A stretch of DNA of 64,000 nucleotides from assembly GCF_016458825.1 (NCBI RefSeq), contig NZ_CP066744.1, positions 1,981,868 through 2,045,867 of the forward strand. The letters are read 5' to 3'. Positions within the stretch are counted from its first letter, which is position 1; the number at the start of each line of letters is the position of its first letter. Positions 16,209 through 25,268 of the stretch are shown here, one piece after another. The position numbers and the translations under genes were made by a program. This DNA comes from Miniphocaeibacter halophilus. Its GTDB lineage: Bacteria > Bacillota > Clostridia > Tissierellales > Peptoniphilaceae. Below the pieces are notes generated by a model, which ran no database searches, was not told where the DNA came from, and worked only from the letters and a program-made list of their open reading frames with translations.

Positions 16209-17762
16209 ATGAAGAAAGAAAAATTTAGTTTCAAAAAGGAAACGATATTTATTATTTCCATGTTACTGGTCTTTGTAATTGTTCTTTGGGGATTATTACA
16301 TACATCTAGTTTTGAAAGTACTGCAAACACAGTATTTAACTTTTTATCTGGTAATTTTAGTTGGCTTTATACTCTGGCTATGACATCGTTTGTAGTATAT
16401 GCATTGTGGCTTGGGTTTATTAGTAAATATAAAAACATAAAATTAGGACCAGATGATTCAAAGCCAGATTATAAAACAATAACATGGTTTGGAATGTTGT
16501 TTTCAGCTGGTATGGGTATAGGGTTAGTGTTTTGGGGAATAGCAGAACCACTTAGTCATTATTTACAACCAGCGGCAGGAATTGAAACTGCATCACTGGA
16601 GTCGGCTAAATTTGCAATGGAGAAATCGTTTTTACATTGGGGATTACATCCTTGGGCAAATTATTGCATTATAGGTTTAGGATTAGCATATATGCAATTT
16701 AGAATGAAAAAACCCGCTTTAGTAAGTAGTATATTTATTCCTTTACTTGGTGAAGAAAAGACTAAAGGAGGCCTTGGGAAATTAATAGATATATTAGCTG
16801 TCTTTGCGACAGCAGGAGGAATGGCAACATCTTTAGGATTAGGTACATATCAAATAAATAGTGGTTTAAATTATCTATTTGGCATTCCTGAAAGTACTAC
16901 AGTCCAGTTAATAATAGTAGTAGGAATAACTATTATATATACAGGAACAGCCGTAGCTGGAATAGATAAAGGGATAGCTGCAATTTCCAATTTAAATATG
17001 ATTTTAGTGGCTATCTTATTATTGGGTTCTTTTGTATTTGGACCTACTGTTAAAATTTTAAGTATTTTCATTGAAAGTACAGGCCTATATTTACAGAGAT
17101 TTTTAAGTAGTGCTTTGGAAATGGGTGCATTTAATGAAGATACCTGGTATAGCGGATGGACAATATTTTATTGGGCTTGGTGGATTTCTTGGGCACCATT
17201 TGTTGGAGTATTTATTGCTAGAATTTCAAGAGGAAGAACAATAAAAGAATTTGTGGCAGGCGTTTTATTAGTACCAGCAATATTATCTTTTTTATGGTTT
17301 GCAATATTTGGTGGTATAGATTTTTCTGTTGATATAGCAATTTTAACAGAGGCTGCTAAGAATACAACTACAGCATTTTTCATTGTAATGAATGAGATAC
17401 CTTTTGGGACAATATTATCCATGGTAACTGTAGTTTTACTATTTACTTTTTTTATTACATCAGCAAACTCAGCAACTTTTGTTCTTGGTATGCTATGTGA
17501 TGAAGGAAAACTAGAACCAAATAAAATGAAAATGGGAGTTTGGGGTATTTTAATATCAGCTTTAACTTTAGCACTAATGTTAGGAACTAGTAATGGATTG
17601 AATATGTTGCAAACAATTTCCATTGTAGCAGCTTTTCCATTTATATTTATAATGTTTTTTGCTATGTATGCATTAAAAAAAGCCTTGGATAAAGATCCAT
17701 ATACAATTGAATTAGATAGACAAAAGAAACTAGCAAAAGAAAAAGCGGCGGCTTTAAAATAG
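16209..17762 (+). CDS. BCCT family transporter, likely glycine betaine
   Basis: A 517-residue inner-membrane carrier of the betaine/carnitine/choline family with about 12 hydrophobic segments. GMGIGLVFWGIAEPLSHY (from about residue 100) is the substrate and ion region, and YWAWWISWAPFVGVFIAR carries the tryptophan-rich substrate box. Sodium or proton coupling cannot be read with certainty. The C-terminus is short and basic, so osmotic gating like that of BetP is not evident. It is followed after 9 bases by the reductase genes, which suggests uptake of betaine as an electron acceptor rather than only as an osmolyte. Confidence 0.92.
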   Translation: MKKEKFSFKKETIFIISMLLVFVIVLWGLLHTSSFESTANTVFNFLSGNFSWLYTLAMTSFVVYALWLGFISKYKNIKLGPDDSKPDYKTITWFGMLFSAGMGIGLVFWGIAEPLSHYLQPAAGIETASLESAKFAMEKSFLHWGLHPWANYCIIGLGLAYMQFRMKKPALVSSIFIPLLGEEKTKGGLGKLIDILAVFATAGGMATSLGLGTYQINSGLNYLFGIPESTTVQLIIVVGITIIYTGTAVAGIDKGIAAISNLNMILVAILLLGSFVFGPTVKILSIFIESTGLYLQRFLSSALEMGAFNEDTWYSGWTIFYWAWWISWAPFVGVFIARISRGRTIKEFVAGVLLVPAILSFLWFAIFGGIDFSVDIAILTEAAKNTTTAFFIVMNEIPFGTILSMVTVVLLFTFFITSANSATFVLGMLCDEGKLEPNKMKMGVWGILISALTLALMLGTSNGLNMLQTISIVAAFPFIFIMFFAMYALKKALDKDPYTIELDRQKKLAKEKAAALK

Positions 17763-17771
17763 GAGGATATT

Positions 17772-19100
17772 ATGAAAAAACTTGAAATAGGAAATTTTCA
17801 TGTAAAAGATGTAGTTTTTGGAAATGAAACTTCTTATAAAGATGGTTTACTTATTATTAATAAAGAAGAAGCAATGGATTATATTTTAGAAGACGAACAT
17901 ATTACTTCACTGGATTTGAAAATAGCAAAACCTGGAGAAGATATTAGAATAGTACCAGTAAAAGAAGCAGTAGAACCTAGAATTAGACCAGATGGAAGAG
18001 CATTATTTCCTGGTGTTATCGGTGATTTAGCTCCTACAGGAGAAGGAATAGTACATGCATTAAAGGGAATTAGTGTACTGGGAGTAGGAAAACATTATGG
18101 AAGTTTTGGTGATGGTGTAGTTGATATGGGTGGAAAAGGTCAAAAATATACATTATTTGGACAATTAATTAATGTAGTCTTAATAGCCGATACAGACGAA
18201 GAGGAAGAAAGATTTGAACAACAGAAGAAAAATCATGCAATTAGATGGGCTGCACATAAATTAGCGGAGTATATAGGTAGGGCTGTTAAGGATTTAGAAC
18301 CGGAAGATAAAGACATATATGAATTTGAAGGCGTTACTAAAAGGGATGAAAAAACAAATAATCTACCATCAGTAGTACTTGTAATGCAACCTCAATCCCA
18401 AATGGAAATGATGGGCTATAACGATTTAATATATGGATGGGATATGAACCATTATGTACCTTCCTTTATTAATCCAAATGAAATTTTAGATGGAGCTTTA
18501 ATTTCTGGTAGTTTCATGCCGTCATCATCAAAATGGTCAACATATGAAATGCAAAACTTTGAGACTATAAAGGAACTTTATTCAAGACATGGTAAAGAAA
18601 TAAATTTTTTAGGAGTAATTCTATCCAATTTAAATGTTTCTTTAGAACAAAAAGAAAGATCAGCTATATTTGTAGCTAATATTGCTAAATCTTTAGGAGC
18701 AGATGGAGCTATAGTTACAGAAGAAGGATATGGTAATCCAGATGTTGATTATATAAGATGTATAGTAGCTTTAGAGGATGTAGGAGTAAAAACTGTAGGA
18801 ATAAGTAATGAATGTACAGGAAGAGATGGAAAATCTCAACCGTTAGTAGTATTAAATGAAAAAGCTAATGCCCTAGTATCTACAGGAAATGTTTCAGACT
18901 TAATAGAACTTCCAGCATGTGAAATAGTTTATGGAGAACTTGCAGCATTGGGAAGAGATGGTTTGTCTGGTGGTTGGGAAGGCGATGAGAAATTAGGACC
19001 TTCTGTAAGAGAGGACGGTTCCATTATACTAGAGAACAATGCAATGTTTTGTGGCGATGGAATTAGTGGTTGGTCTGTAAAAACCGTTAAAGAATTTTAG
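17772..19100 (+). CDS. grdI: Betaine (or sarcosine) reductase protein B, GrdI/GrdG-like subunit
   Basis: A 442-residue homologue of the GrdE proprotein (GrdE/GrdG/GrdI family), one subunit of the substrate-binding protein B of Stickland-type reductases. It is recognised by PTGEGIVHALKGISVLGVGKHYGSFGDG-type sequence at about residues 88-115 and GADGAIVTEEGYGNPDVDY. GrdE is cleaved at a cysteine that becomes a pyruvoyl group; here the matching region reads ALISGSFMPSSSKW with S247 and no cysteine, so it is probably not processed. That agrees with betaine and sarcosine types, which use uncleaved subunits. Betaine is preferred because of the upstream BCCT gene; symbol tentative. Confidence 0.8.
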   Translation: MKKLEIGNFHVKDVVFGNETSYKDGLLIINKEEAMDYILEDEHITSLDLKIAKPGEDIRIVPVKEAVEPRIRPDGRALFPGVIGDLAPTGEGIVHALKGISVLGVGKHYGSFGDGVVDMGGKGQKYTLFGQLINVVLIADTDEEEERFEQQKKNHAIRWAAHKLAEYIGRAVKDLEPEDKDIYEFEGVTKRDEKTNNLPSVVLVMQPQSQMEMMGYNDLIYGWDMNHYVPSFINPNEILDGALISGSFMPSSSKWSTYEMQNFETIKELYSRHGKEINFLGVILSNLNVSLEQKERSAIFVANIAKSLGADGAIVTEEGYGNPDVDYIRCIVALEDVGVKTVGISNECTGRDGKSQPLVVLNEKANALVSTGNVSDLIELPACEIVYGELAALGRDGLSGGWEGDEKLGPSVREDGSIILENNAMFCGDGISGWSVKTVKEF

Positions 19101-19109
19101 GAGGATAAT

Positions 19110-20408
19110 ATGAAAAAAGTTGTACATTATATAAATCAATTTTTTGCTGGTATTGGTGGCGAAGATAAAGCGGATATTAAGCCTGAAATACGAGAAGGTA
19201 TTGTAGGACCAGGTGCTGAATTAAATAAAAAATTAAATGCCGAAGTTACCCATACTATTATATGTGGTGACAATTACTTTGGAAGTAATACAGAAAAGGC
19301 AATAGAAGATATATTAGATATGTTAGAAGAAATAGAATTTGATGCTTTTGTAGCAGGTCCGGCATTTCAAGCAGGTAGATATGGTGTAGCATGTGGTAAT
19401 ATTTGTAAAGCTGTTCAGGACAAATTTAATGTTCCGGTTATTACATCAATGAACATTGAAAATCCTGGAGTTGAAATGTTTAAATCTGAATTGATAATAT
19501 TCAAAGGTGGAAAATCAGCAGCTTCTATGAGAAAAAACATAGCTCCAATGGCAGATTATTTAAATAGAGTCCTAGAAGGAAAAGAATTGAAATCTGCAGA
19601 GGAAGAAGGATACTTTTCAAGAGGAATTAGAAAACAAGTTTGGTTGGAAAATCCGGTTAAAGCTTCTAAACGTGGCGTAGATATGTTAATTAAGAAATTA
19701 AAAGGCGAAGAGTTTCAAACTGAATTAGTAATTGAAGCTAAGGAAGTTATTCCAATGGCAGAACCTATTAAAGATCTAAAAAAAGCCAATATAGCAGTAG
19801 TAACAAGCGGAGGAATCGTACCAGTTGATAACCCTGATAGAATTCAATCAGCATCTGCTACTAGATGGGGTAGATATGATATTTCTAATATGGATAGATT
19901 AAAAAGTGGAGAATTTAAAACTATTCATGCTGGTTTTGATCCAGAAGCTGCAGACAATGATCCTAATAGAGTGACGCCAATAGATGTTTTAAAAGAGATG
20001 GAGAAAGAAGGAATTTTTGGCAAATTACATCCTTATTTCTATTCAACAGTAGGAACAGGCACTACCCAAGCAGAAGCTTCTAGAATGGGTAAGGAGATAA
20101 TAGAATATCTTAAAGAAGATTCAGTAGATGGTGTAATACTTACATCTACGTGAGGTACTTGTACACGTTGCGGTGCAACTATGGTAAAAGAAATAGAAAA
20201 AGCAGGTATACCTGTAGTACAAATGTGTAACTTGATTCCTGTGGCTCAGACAGTAGGAGTTAATAAAATAGTACCAACAATATCAATACCATATCCTTTA
20301 GGTGATCCAACAACACCTGAAGAAGTTCAACATAAATTGAGATATGACAGAGTTAAAAGAGCTTTAGATTCATTAACTATAGAAATAGAGGAACCTACAA
20401 TTTTTTAA
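19110..20408 (+). CDS. grdH: Betaine (or sarcosine) reductase selenoprotein subunit, GrdH/GrdF-like
   Basis: Selenoprotein of 432 residues read through an in-frame TGA at 20151-20153, giving selenocysteine at residue 348 in LTSTUGTCTRCGATMVKEIE. The UxxCxxC redox motif is that of the GrdB/GrdF/GrdH family, and the total length fits it. With the preceding subunit it binds betaine, releases trimethylamine and hands a carboxymethyl group to the selenoprotein GrdA. The gene follows its partner by 9 bases behind AGGAGG. Without recoding it would look like two short genes. grdA, grdC, grdD, thioredoxin genes and sel genes are not in the window. Confidence 0.9.
20151..20186 (+). promoter_or_regulatory. 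UGA selenocysteine codon with SECIS-like hairpin
   Basis: The UGA at 20151 is followed by a perfect hairpin, GTTGC (20167-20171), loop GGT (20172-20174), GCAAC (20175-20179), with possible outer pairs TAC/GTA at 20162-20164 and 20184-20186. The apical GG lies 18 bases after the UGA, the distance and loop type required for SelB binding in bacterial SECIS elements. It also encodes the CTRCGAT redox motif. Confidence 0.8.
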
Positions 20409-20415
20409 CATTGTG

Positions 20416-20447
20416 AAATAAGCAAGACTAGTTCTTGCTTATTTTTT
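20416..20447 (+). terminator. Terminator of the betaine reductase operon
   Basis: Perfect 12-bp stem with arms AAATAAGCAAGA (20416-20427) and TCTTGCTTATTT (20433-20444), loop CTAGT, running into a T tract to 20447. It directly follows the selenoprotein gene. Confidence 0.92.
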
Positions 20448-20492
20448 ATGATATATTATCCTTAATATAAAGAACTATAATGGAGGAATATT

Positions 20493-21161
20493 TTGAATAA
20501 AGAAGAAATAATTAAAGAAAGAAACAAGAAAATTCAAAAGAAAAGAAAAATAGAATATTTTATAGATGCAGCAAGGCAAATAATCGATAATGATAGTATT
20601 CAAAATATTACAATAAGAAAAGTTGGGGAATTAGCTGGATATAATAGTGCTACAATATATAAATATTTTGATGATTTAAATCATCTTAAGTTTTTCGCGG
20701 CTATGACCTATTTAAATGATTATATTGACGAAATTCCCAATTATATTAAGGATGCAAATAATAGTAAAGAAATATATTTTAAGGTTTGGGATTGTTTTAT
20801 AGATAAATCCTTTGAAATTCCCAATATTTATCAAGCTTTGTTTTTAGCTGAATTAAAAAAGGACTTGGAATTATATGTTAAACAGTTTTATAATATTTTT
20901 CCTTTAGATATAGAAAAACATCCTTCTTATATACAAGAGATGCTGCGTTCAAATTCATTAAATAAAAGATCTAAGGTTTTAATGGATAAATGTGTAGAAG
21001 ATGGTTTAATAGAAAGAGAAAATGCAGTAATTGTAGATGATATAATTATAAGTTTATACGAAAATTATTTAGGAAGAGTATATAAAAAACAAATTCCAGC
21101 TGATGAAGCGAAAATAATAGTAAAAAAATATATGAGGGAAATTTTTAATAGATTTTCTTAA
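20493..21161 (+). CDS. TetR/AcrR family transcriptional regulator
   Basis: A 222-residue regulator. The N-terminal helix-turn-helix is ITIRKVGELAGYNSATIYKY (about residues 37-56), preceded by a lysine/arginine-rich arm; the remainder is a helical ligand domain unlike any I can name. It begins with TTG at 20493 behind TGGAGG. It lies between the terminator of the betaine reductase operon and its own terminator, so it is an independent unit; control of the adjacent transporter-reductase operon is plausible but not shown. Confidence 0.85.
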   Translation: MNKEEIIKERNKKIQKKRKIEYFIDAARQIIDNDSIQNITIRKVGELAGYNSATIYKYFDDLNHLKFFAAMTYLNDYIDEIPNYIKDANNSKEIYFKVWDCFIDKSFEIPNIYQALFLAELKKDLELYVKQFYNIFPLDIEKHPSYIQEMLRSNSLNKRSKVLMDKCVEDGLIERENAVIVDDIIISLYENYLGRVYKKQIPADEAKIIVKKYMREIFNRFS

Positions 21162-21190
21162 AAAGTAATAAAAAAATTATGACTATTTAA

Positions 21191-21233
21191 AAAAAGTAGA
21201 AGTAGAAATATTAGTTACTTCTATTTTTGTTTT
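21191..21233 (+). terminator. Terminator after the TetR gene
   Basis: Arms around AAGTAGAAGTA (to 21204) and TACTTCTATTTTT (21216-21228), one G-U wobble, loop GAAATATTAGT, followed by TTTTTGTTTT. Typical intrinsic terminator. Confidence 0.8.
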
Positions 21234-21261
21234 AAACCATATAAAAACAGTATGGAATTCT

Positions 21262-21289
21262 TTTTCATTACTATAATCTGTGATACAAT
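21262..21289 (+). promoter_or_regulatory. Probable promoter of the miaB-mutSL-miaA operon
   Basis: TTTTCA (21262-21267), a 16-base spacer and TACAAT (21284-21289), which is preceded by TGA as an extended -10. It lies between the TetR terminator and miaB and has no competing candidate. Confidence 0.5.
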
Positions 21290-21331
21290 TATGTTCGTAT
21301 ATAGAATAATTTTAGAACTAGAGGTAATATT

Positions 21332-22651
21332 TTGATAGATAAAAAGTATATAATACAAACTTATGGCTGTCAGATGAATGAACATGATTCAGAAAAGATA
21401 GCTTATATTTTAGAAAAATTAGGGTATGTAAAAACAGATAAAATTGAAAATGCAGATTTTATAATTTATAATACATGCTTGGTAAGAGAAAATGCTGAAC
21501 TTAAAGTTTATGGGCAATTAGGCTCATTAAAACCATTAAAAAAAGAAAAACCTGATATGATAATTGCTGTGTGTGGATGTATGATGCAAACAGGAGAAGC
21601 AAAAGAAATAATACAGGAAAAATATAAACATGTAGATATTATTTTTGGTACAAAAAATATATCAAGTTTACCTTCTTTAATAAATAGGCATTTATCGACA
21701 GGTAATACAGTAGTAGATATTGAAGATAGGGACCTAATAGATAATCAAATTGATATGATTAGAGAACATCCATTTATTGGATATGTAAATATTATGACAG
21801 GATGCAATAATTTTTGTACCTATTGTATAGTACCTTATGCTAGGGGAAGAGAAGATAGCAGAAGTCCTGAAAGTATATTAGATGAGGTAAATGATTTAGC
21901 AAAAAAGGGTTATAAGGAAATTACGCTGCTAGGTCAAAATGTAAATTCTTATGGTAAAACTTTATCAAATCCAATTTCATTTCCTGATTTACTAAGAATG
22001 ATAAACAAGGTAGAGGGAATTGAAAGAATTAGATTTTTAACTAGTCATCCAAAAGATTTATCCGATGACTTAATAGATGCAATGGCTGAGTGTGATAAAG
22101 TATGTGAAAACTTACATCTACCTTTTCAAGCAGGCAGTAATAGAATTTTAAAAGAAATGAATAGAAAATATACTCAGGAAGATTATTTATTATTAGTAAA
22201 AAAACTAAAAAACAAAATTCCAAATATTACTTTGTCTACTGATATTATAGTTGGATTTCCAGGAGAGACAGAAGAGGATTTTGAAGAAACATTAAAAGTT
22301 GTTAGAGAAGTTGAGTATGACCAAGGCTTTACATTTATATATAGTAAAAGAGAAGGTACAAAGGCTGCAACTATGAATAATCAAGTAGAAAGAAATATTT
22401 CGCAGAAGAGATTTGAAAGGCTACTTGATTTAATGTATGGAATATTTTATAAAAATAATGAAAAAGAACTAGGAAAAACATTAGAAGTTTTAGTAGAAGG
22501 ACCAAGTAAAAATAATGACGAAGTATTAACTGGGAGAACCAGAGGATATAAACTGGTTCATTTTAAAGGTGATAAAAGTTTAATAGGGAAGCTAGTGAAT
22601 GTAAAAATTACAGGACATAATTCTTTTTCCTTAAATGGAGATTTAATATAG
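21332..22651 (+). CDS. miaB: tRNA-2-methylthio-N6-dimethylallyladenosine synthase
   Basis: A 439-residue radical-SAM methylthiotransferase acting on i6A37 of tRNA. The N-terminal UPF0004 domain begins YGCQMNEHDSEKI with its cluster cysteines (also NTCLVRENAE and VCGCMMQ). The radical-SAM motif is GCNNFCTYCIVPYARG, and a TRAM domain closes the protein. It begins with TTG at 21332, preceded by AGAGG. It opens the miaB-mutS-mutL-miaA operon; miaA makes its substrate modification, so both steps of ms2i6A formation are encoded together. Confidence 0.95.
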   Translation: MIDKKYIIQTYGCQMNEHDSEKIAYILEKLGYVKTDKIENADFIIYNTCLVRENAELKVYGQLGSLKPLKKEKPDMIIAVCGCMMQTGEAKEIIQEKYKHVDIIFGTKNISSLPSLINRHLSTGNTVVDIEDRDLIDNQIDMIREHPFIGYVNIMTGCNNFCTYCIVPYARGREDSRSPESILDEVNDLAKKGYKEITLLGQNVNSYGKTLSNPISFPDLLRMINKVEGIERIRFLTSHPKDLSDDLIDAMAECDKVCENLHLPFQAGSNRILKEMNRKYTQEDYLLLVKKLKNKIPNITLSTDIIVGFPGETEEDFEETLKVVREVEYDQGFTFIYSKREGTKAATMNNQVERNISQKRFERLLDLMYGIFYKNNEKELGKTLEVLVEGPSKNNDEVLTGRTRGYKLVHFKGDKSLIGKLVNVKITGHNSFSLNGDLI

Positions 22652-22659
22652 GTGATAAA

Positions 22660-25260
22660 ATGAATAATTATACTCCAATGATTAAGCAGTATTTAGAAAT
22701 AAAAGAAAAAAATAGAGATAGTATTTTATTTTTTAGATTAGGGGATTTTTACGAAATGTTTTTTGAAGACGCCATAATTGCTTCTAAAGAGTTAGAAATT
22801 GTGCTAACTCAAAGAGATTGTGGTGGTGGAGAAAAGTGTCCTATGTGTGGTGTTCCTTACCATGTTTCAGATGTATATATTTCTAAATTAGTTGCAAAAG
22901 GGTATAAGGTTGCTATTTGTGAACAATTGGAAGATCCTAGGAAAGCTAAGGGATTAGTAAAAAGAGATATTATAAGAATTGTTACACCTGGAACAATAAT
23001 AGATGACAGTGTGTCCGAAAAAGGTGATAACAATTATTTAATGTCAATATATATAGATGAAAAAAATATTGGTATTTCATATTGCGATGTTTTAGAAGGC
23101 ATTATTAATTTTACTAAATTAAGATTTTCAAATATAAATGATGTTAGAAAGAACATAGAAAATGAAATCAGTAGAATAAATCCTTCAGAAATTGTAATCA
23201 ATGAAAATAAAATAATTCATAATGAAATAATTGAAAATTTATCAGCTAGTAACAATTTATTATTTACAATTGTTGACAAACTATCAATAGAGGATTCAAT
23301 AGCGATTATACAAAAAAAACTTAATATAGATGTAGAAAAAACTGACTATAAGGAAAAGTCCTATATTGGAGCTATAGCTAGTATATTAAATTATATATAT
23401 ATTTATCAAGAGGAAAGATTACAACATCTTAATAATATTAATTTTTATGAAGTAGATAAATTTTTAAATATTGATTCACATACAATTGTAAATTTAGAAA
23501 TCCAGAAGAATTTATTTACTGGAAATAAAAAAGGATCTTTATTTGATGTTTTAAATAAAACGAATACTTCCATGGGGTCAAGATTATTGCATAATTTTCT
23601 AGAAATGCCATTAATGGAAAAAAACAAAATTTTAGAACGTCAATTAATAGTTGAGAAAATATTTGAAAATAAAAAGTTACAGGAATTATTAACTAGTTCA
23701 TTAAAAGATATTTATGATCTTGATAGAATTATTGGGAAATTATCCTATGGAAGAGCTAATGGCAGAGATTTAATAGCTTTGAAATTATCGATTGAAAAAA
23801 TTCCTACTATTATAAAAGATTTAAAAGATGCAAATGATACTATTTTAGTAAAACTAGCTAAAGATATAGATAGTTTAGAAGACATTTATAAGTTGATTAA
23901 TGAATCTATTGTTGATGAACCACCACTTACAATAACAGAAGGAAATCTTATAAAAATTGGTTTTAATAGCGAATTGGATAATATTAGAAATAATAAGGTC
24001 ATAGGTAAACAAAAACTAATTGAATATGAAAAAAATGAAAAAGAAAAAAATAGTATTAAAAATTTAAAAATAGTATTTAATAAAAAATTAGGATATTTTA
24101 TAGATGTAACTAAGGGAAATTTAAAAAATGTTCCAGATTATTATATTAGAAAACAAACTTTAACTAATTCAGAAAGGTTTACTACGGAAGAATTAGAAAA
24201 TATTCAAAACTTAATCTTAAGTTCCGAAAACGAAATATTTGATAAAGAATATGAAATATTTAATAATATTAGAGATATAATTTTACAAAATGTAGAAAGG
24301 GTTAAAGATACTTCAAATATACTATCTTATTTAGATGTATTTAACTCATTAGCAAAGGTTGCTTACTCTAATGACTATGTAAAACCAACAATTAATAACA
24401 TTGGAATTATCGATATAGTAGGGGGTAGACATCCTGTTGTTGAGCAAAGTATAGGTAGAAGTAATTTTATATCAAATAATGTTAATATAGGAAGTGGATT
24501 TAACAATATACAAATAATTACCGGACCAAATATGAGTGGAAAATCCACATATTTAAGGCAAGTAGCGATATTGGTAATTATGGCACAAATTGGCTCATTT
24601 GTACCGGCAAATTCGGCAAATATTTCCATAGTAGACAAGATTTTTACCAGAATAGGAGCTTCGGATAATCTATATAAAGGCGAAAGTACATTTATGGTAG
24701 AAATGAATGAGGTTAGTAATATAATAACAAATGCAACAAAAGATAGTTTGTTAATATTAGATGAAGTAGGTAGGGGGACAAGTACTTTTGATGGTTTAAG
24801 TATTGCTTGGGCAATTATAGAGCATATAAGTACTAAGATAAAGGCAAAAACATTATTTGCGACACATTATCATGAATTAACAGAGCTTGAGAATAAGTTA
24901 GACAACGTTATAAACTTACAGGTACAAATTGAAGAATATAAAAATGAAATTATATTTTTAAGAAAGATAATTAAAGGAAAAACAGATAAAAGCTATGGAA
25001 TAGAAGTAGCAAGATTAGCTGGACTTCCTAAAAGTTTAACAGATCGAGCAAAAACTATTTTAAAAAACATAGAATCAAAGAATGAAGATTCGAATCTAAA
25101 TATATTTGAAAATATAATAGAAGAAGCGCAAATGGATATAGAAGATGTTAAAAGAGATGAGTTTATAGAGTCATTGACAAAAGTTGATATTAATTCTTTA
25201 TCTCCAATTGAAGCGTTGACATTATTAGATGAATTTATAGAAAAAGCGAAAGATTTATAG
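22660..25260 (+). CDS. mutS: DNA mismatch repair protein MutS
   Basis: An 866-residue mismatch sensor. The mismatch-binding GDFYEMF with F30 and E32 is near the N-terminus; connector, lever and clamp domains follow. The ATPase has GPNMSGKST (about residue 620) and LLILDEVGRGTST (about 697), and the dimerisation end contains AGLPKSLTDRAKTIL. Length is normal for MutS1. It lies 8 bases after miaB behind AGGTGA and 8 bases before mutL. Confidence 0.96.
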   Translation: MNNYTPMIKQYLEIKEKNRDSILFFRLGDFYEMFFEDAIIASKELEIVLTQRDCGGGEKCPMCGVPYHVSDVYISKLVAKGYKVAICEQLEDPRKAKGLVKRDIIRIVTPGTIIDDSVSEKGDNNYLMSIYIDEKNIGISYCDVLEGIINFTKLRFSNINDVRKNIENEISRINPSEIVINENKIIHNEIIENLSASNNLLFTIVDKLSIEDSIAIIQKKLNIDVEKTDYKEKSYIGAIASILNYIYIYQEERLQHLNNINFYEVDKFLNIDSHTIVNLEIQKNLFTGNKKGSLFDVLNKTNTSMGSRLLHNFLEMPLMEKNKILERQLIVEKIFENKKLQELLTSSLKDIYDLDRIIGKLSYGRANGRDLIALKLSIEKIPTIIKDLKDANDTILVKLAKDIDSLEDIYKLINESIVDEPPLTITEGNLIKIGFNSELDNIRNNKVIGKQKLIEYEKNEKEKNSIKNLKIVFNKKLGYFIDVTKGNLKNVPDYYIRKQTLTNSERFTTEELENIQNLILSSENEIFDKEYEIFNNIRDIILQNVERVKDTSNILSYLDVFNSLAKVAYSNDYVKPTINNIGIIDIVGGRHPVVEQSIGRSNFISNNVNIGSGFNNIQIITGPNMSGKSTYLRQVAILVIMAQIGSFVPANSANISIVDKIFTRIGASDNLYKGESTFMVEMNEVSNIITNATKDSLLILDEVGRGTSTFDGLSIAWAIIEHISTKIKAKTLFATHYHELTELENKLDNVINLQVQIEEYKNEIIFLRKIIKGKTDKSYGIEVARLAGLPKSLTDRAKTILKNIESKNEDSNLNIFENIIEEAQMDIEDVKRDEFIESLTKVDINSLSPIEALTLLDEFIEKAKDL

Positions 25261-25268
25261 GTGTTAAT

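Noticed and set aside
17168-17623. 151-codon minus-strand frame within the BCCT gene
   Set aside because: Fully inside a well-supported transporter gene, no family resemblance, no promoter; a shadow.
20151-20153. In-frame stop splitting the GrdH-like gene as a pseudogene
   Set aside because: The TGA falls exactly at the selenocysteine of the UxxCxxC family motif and is followed by a SECIS-like hairpin; both sides are intact.
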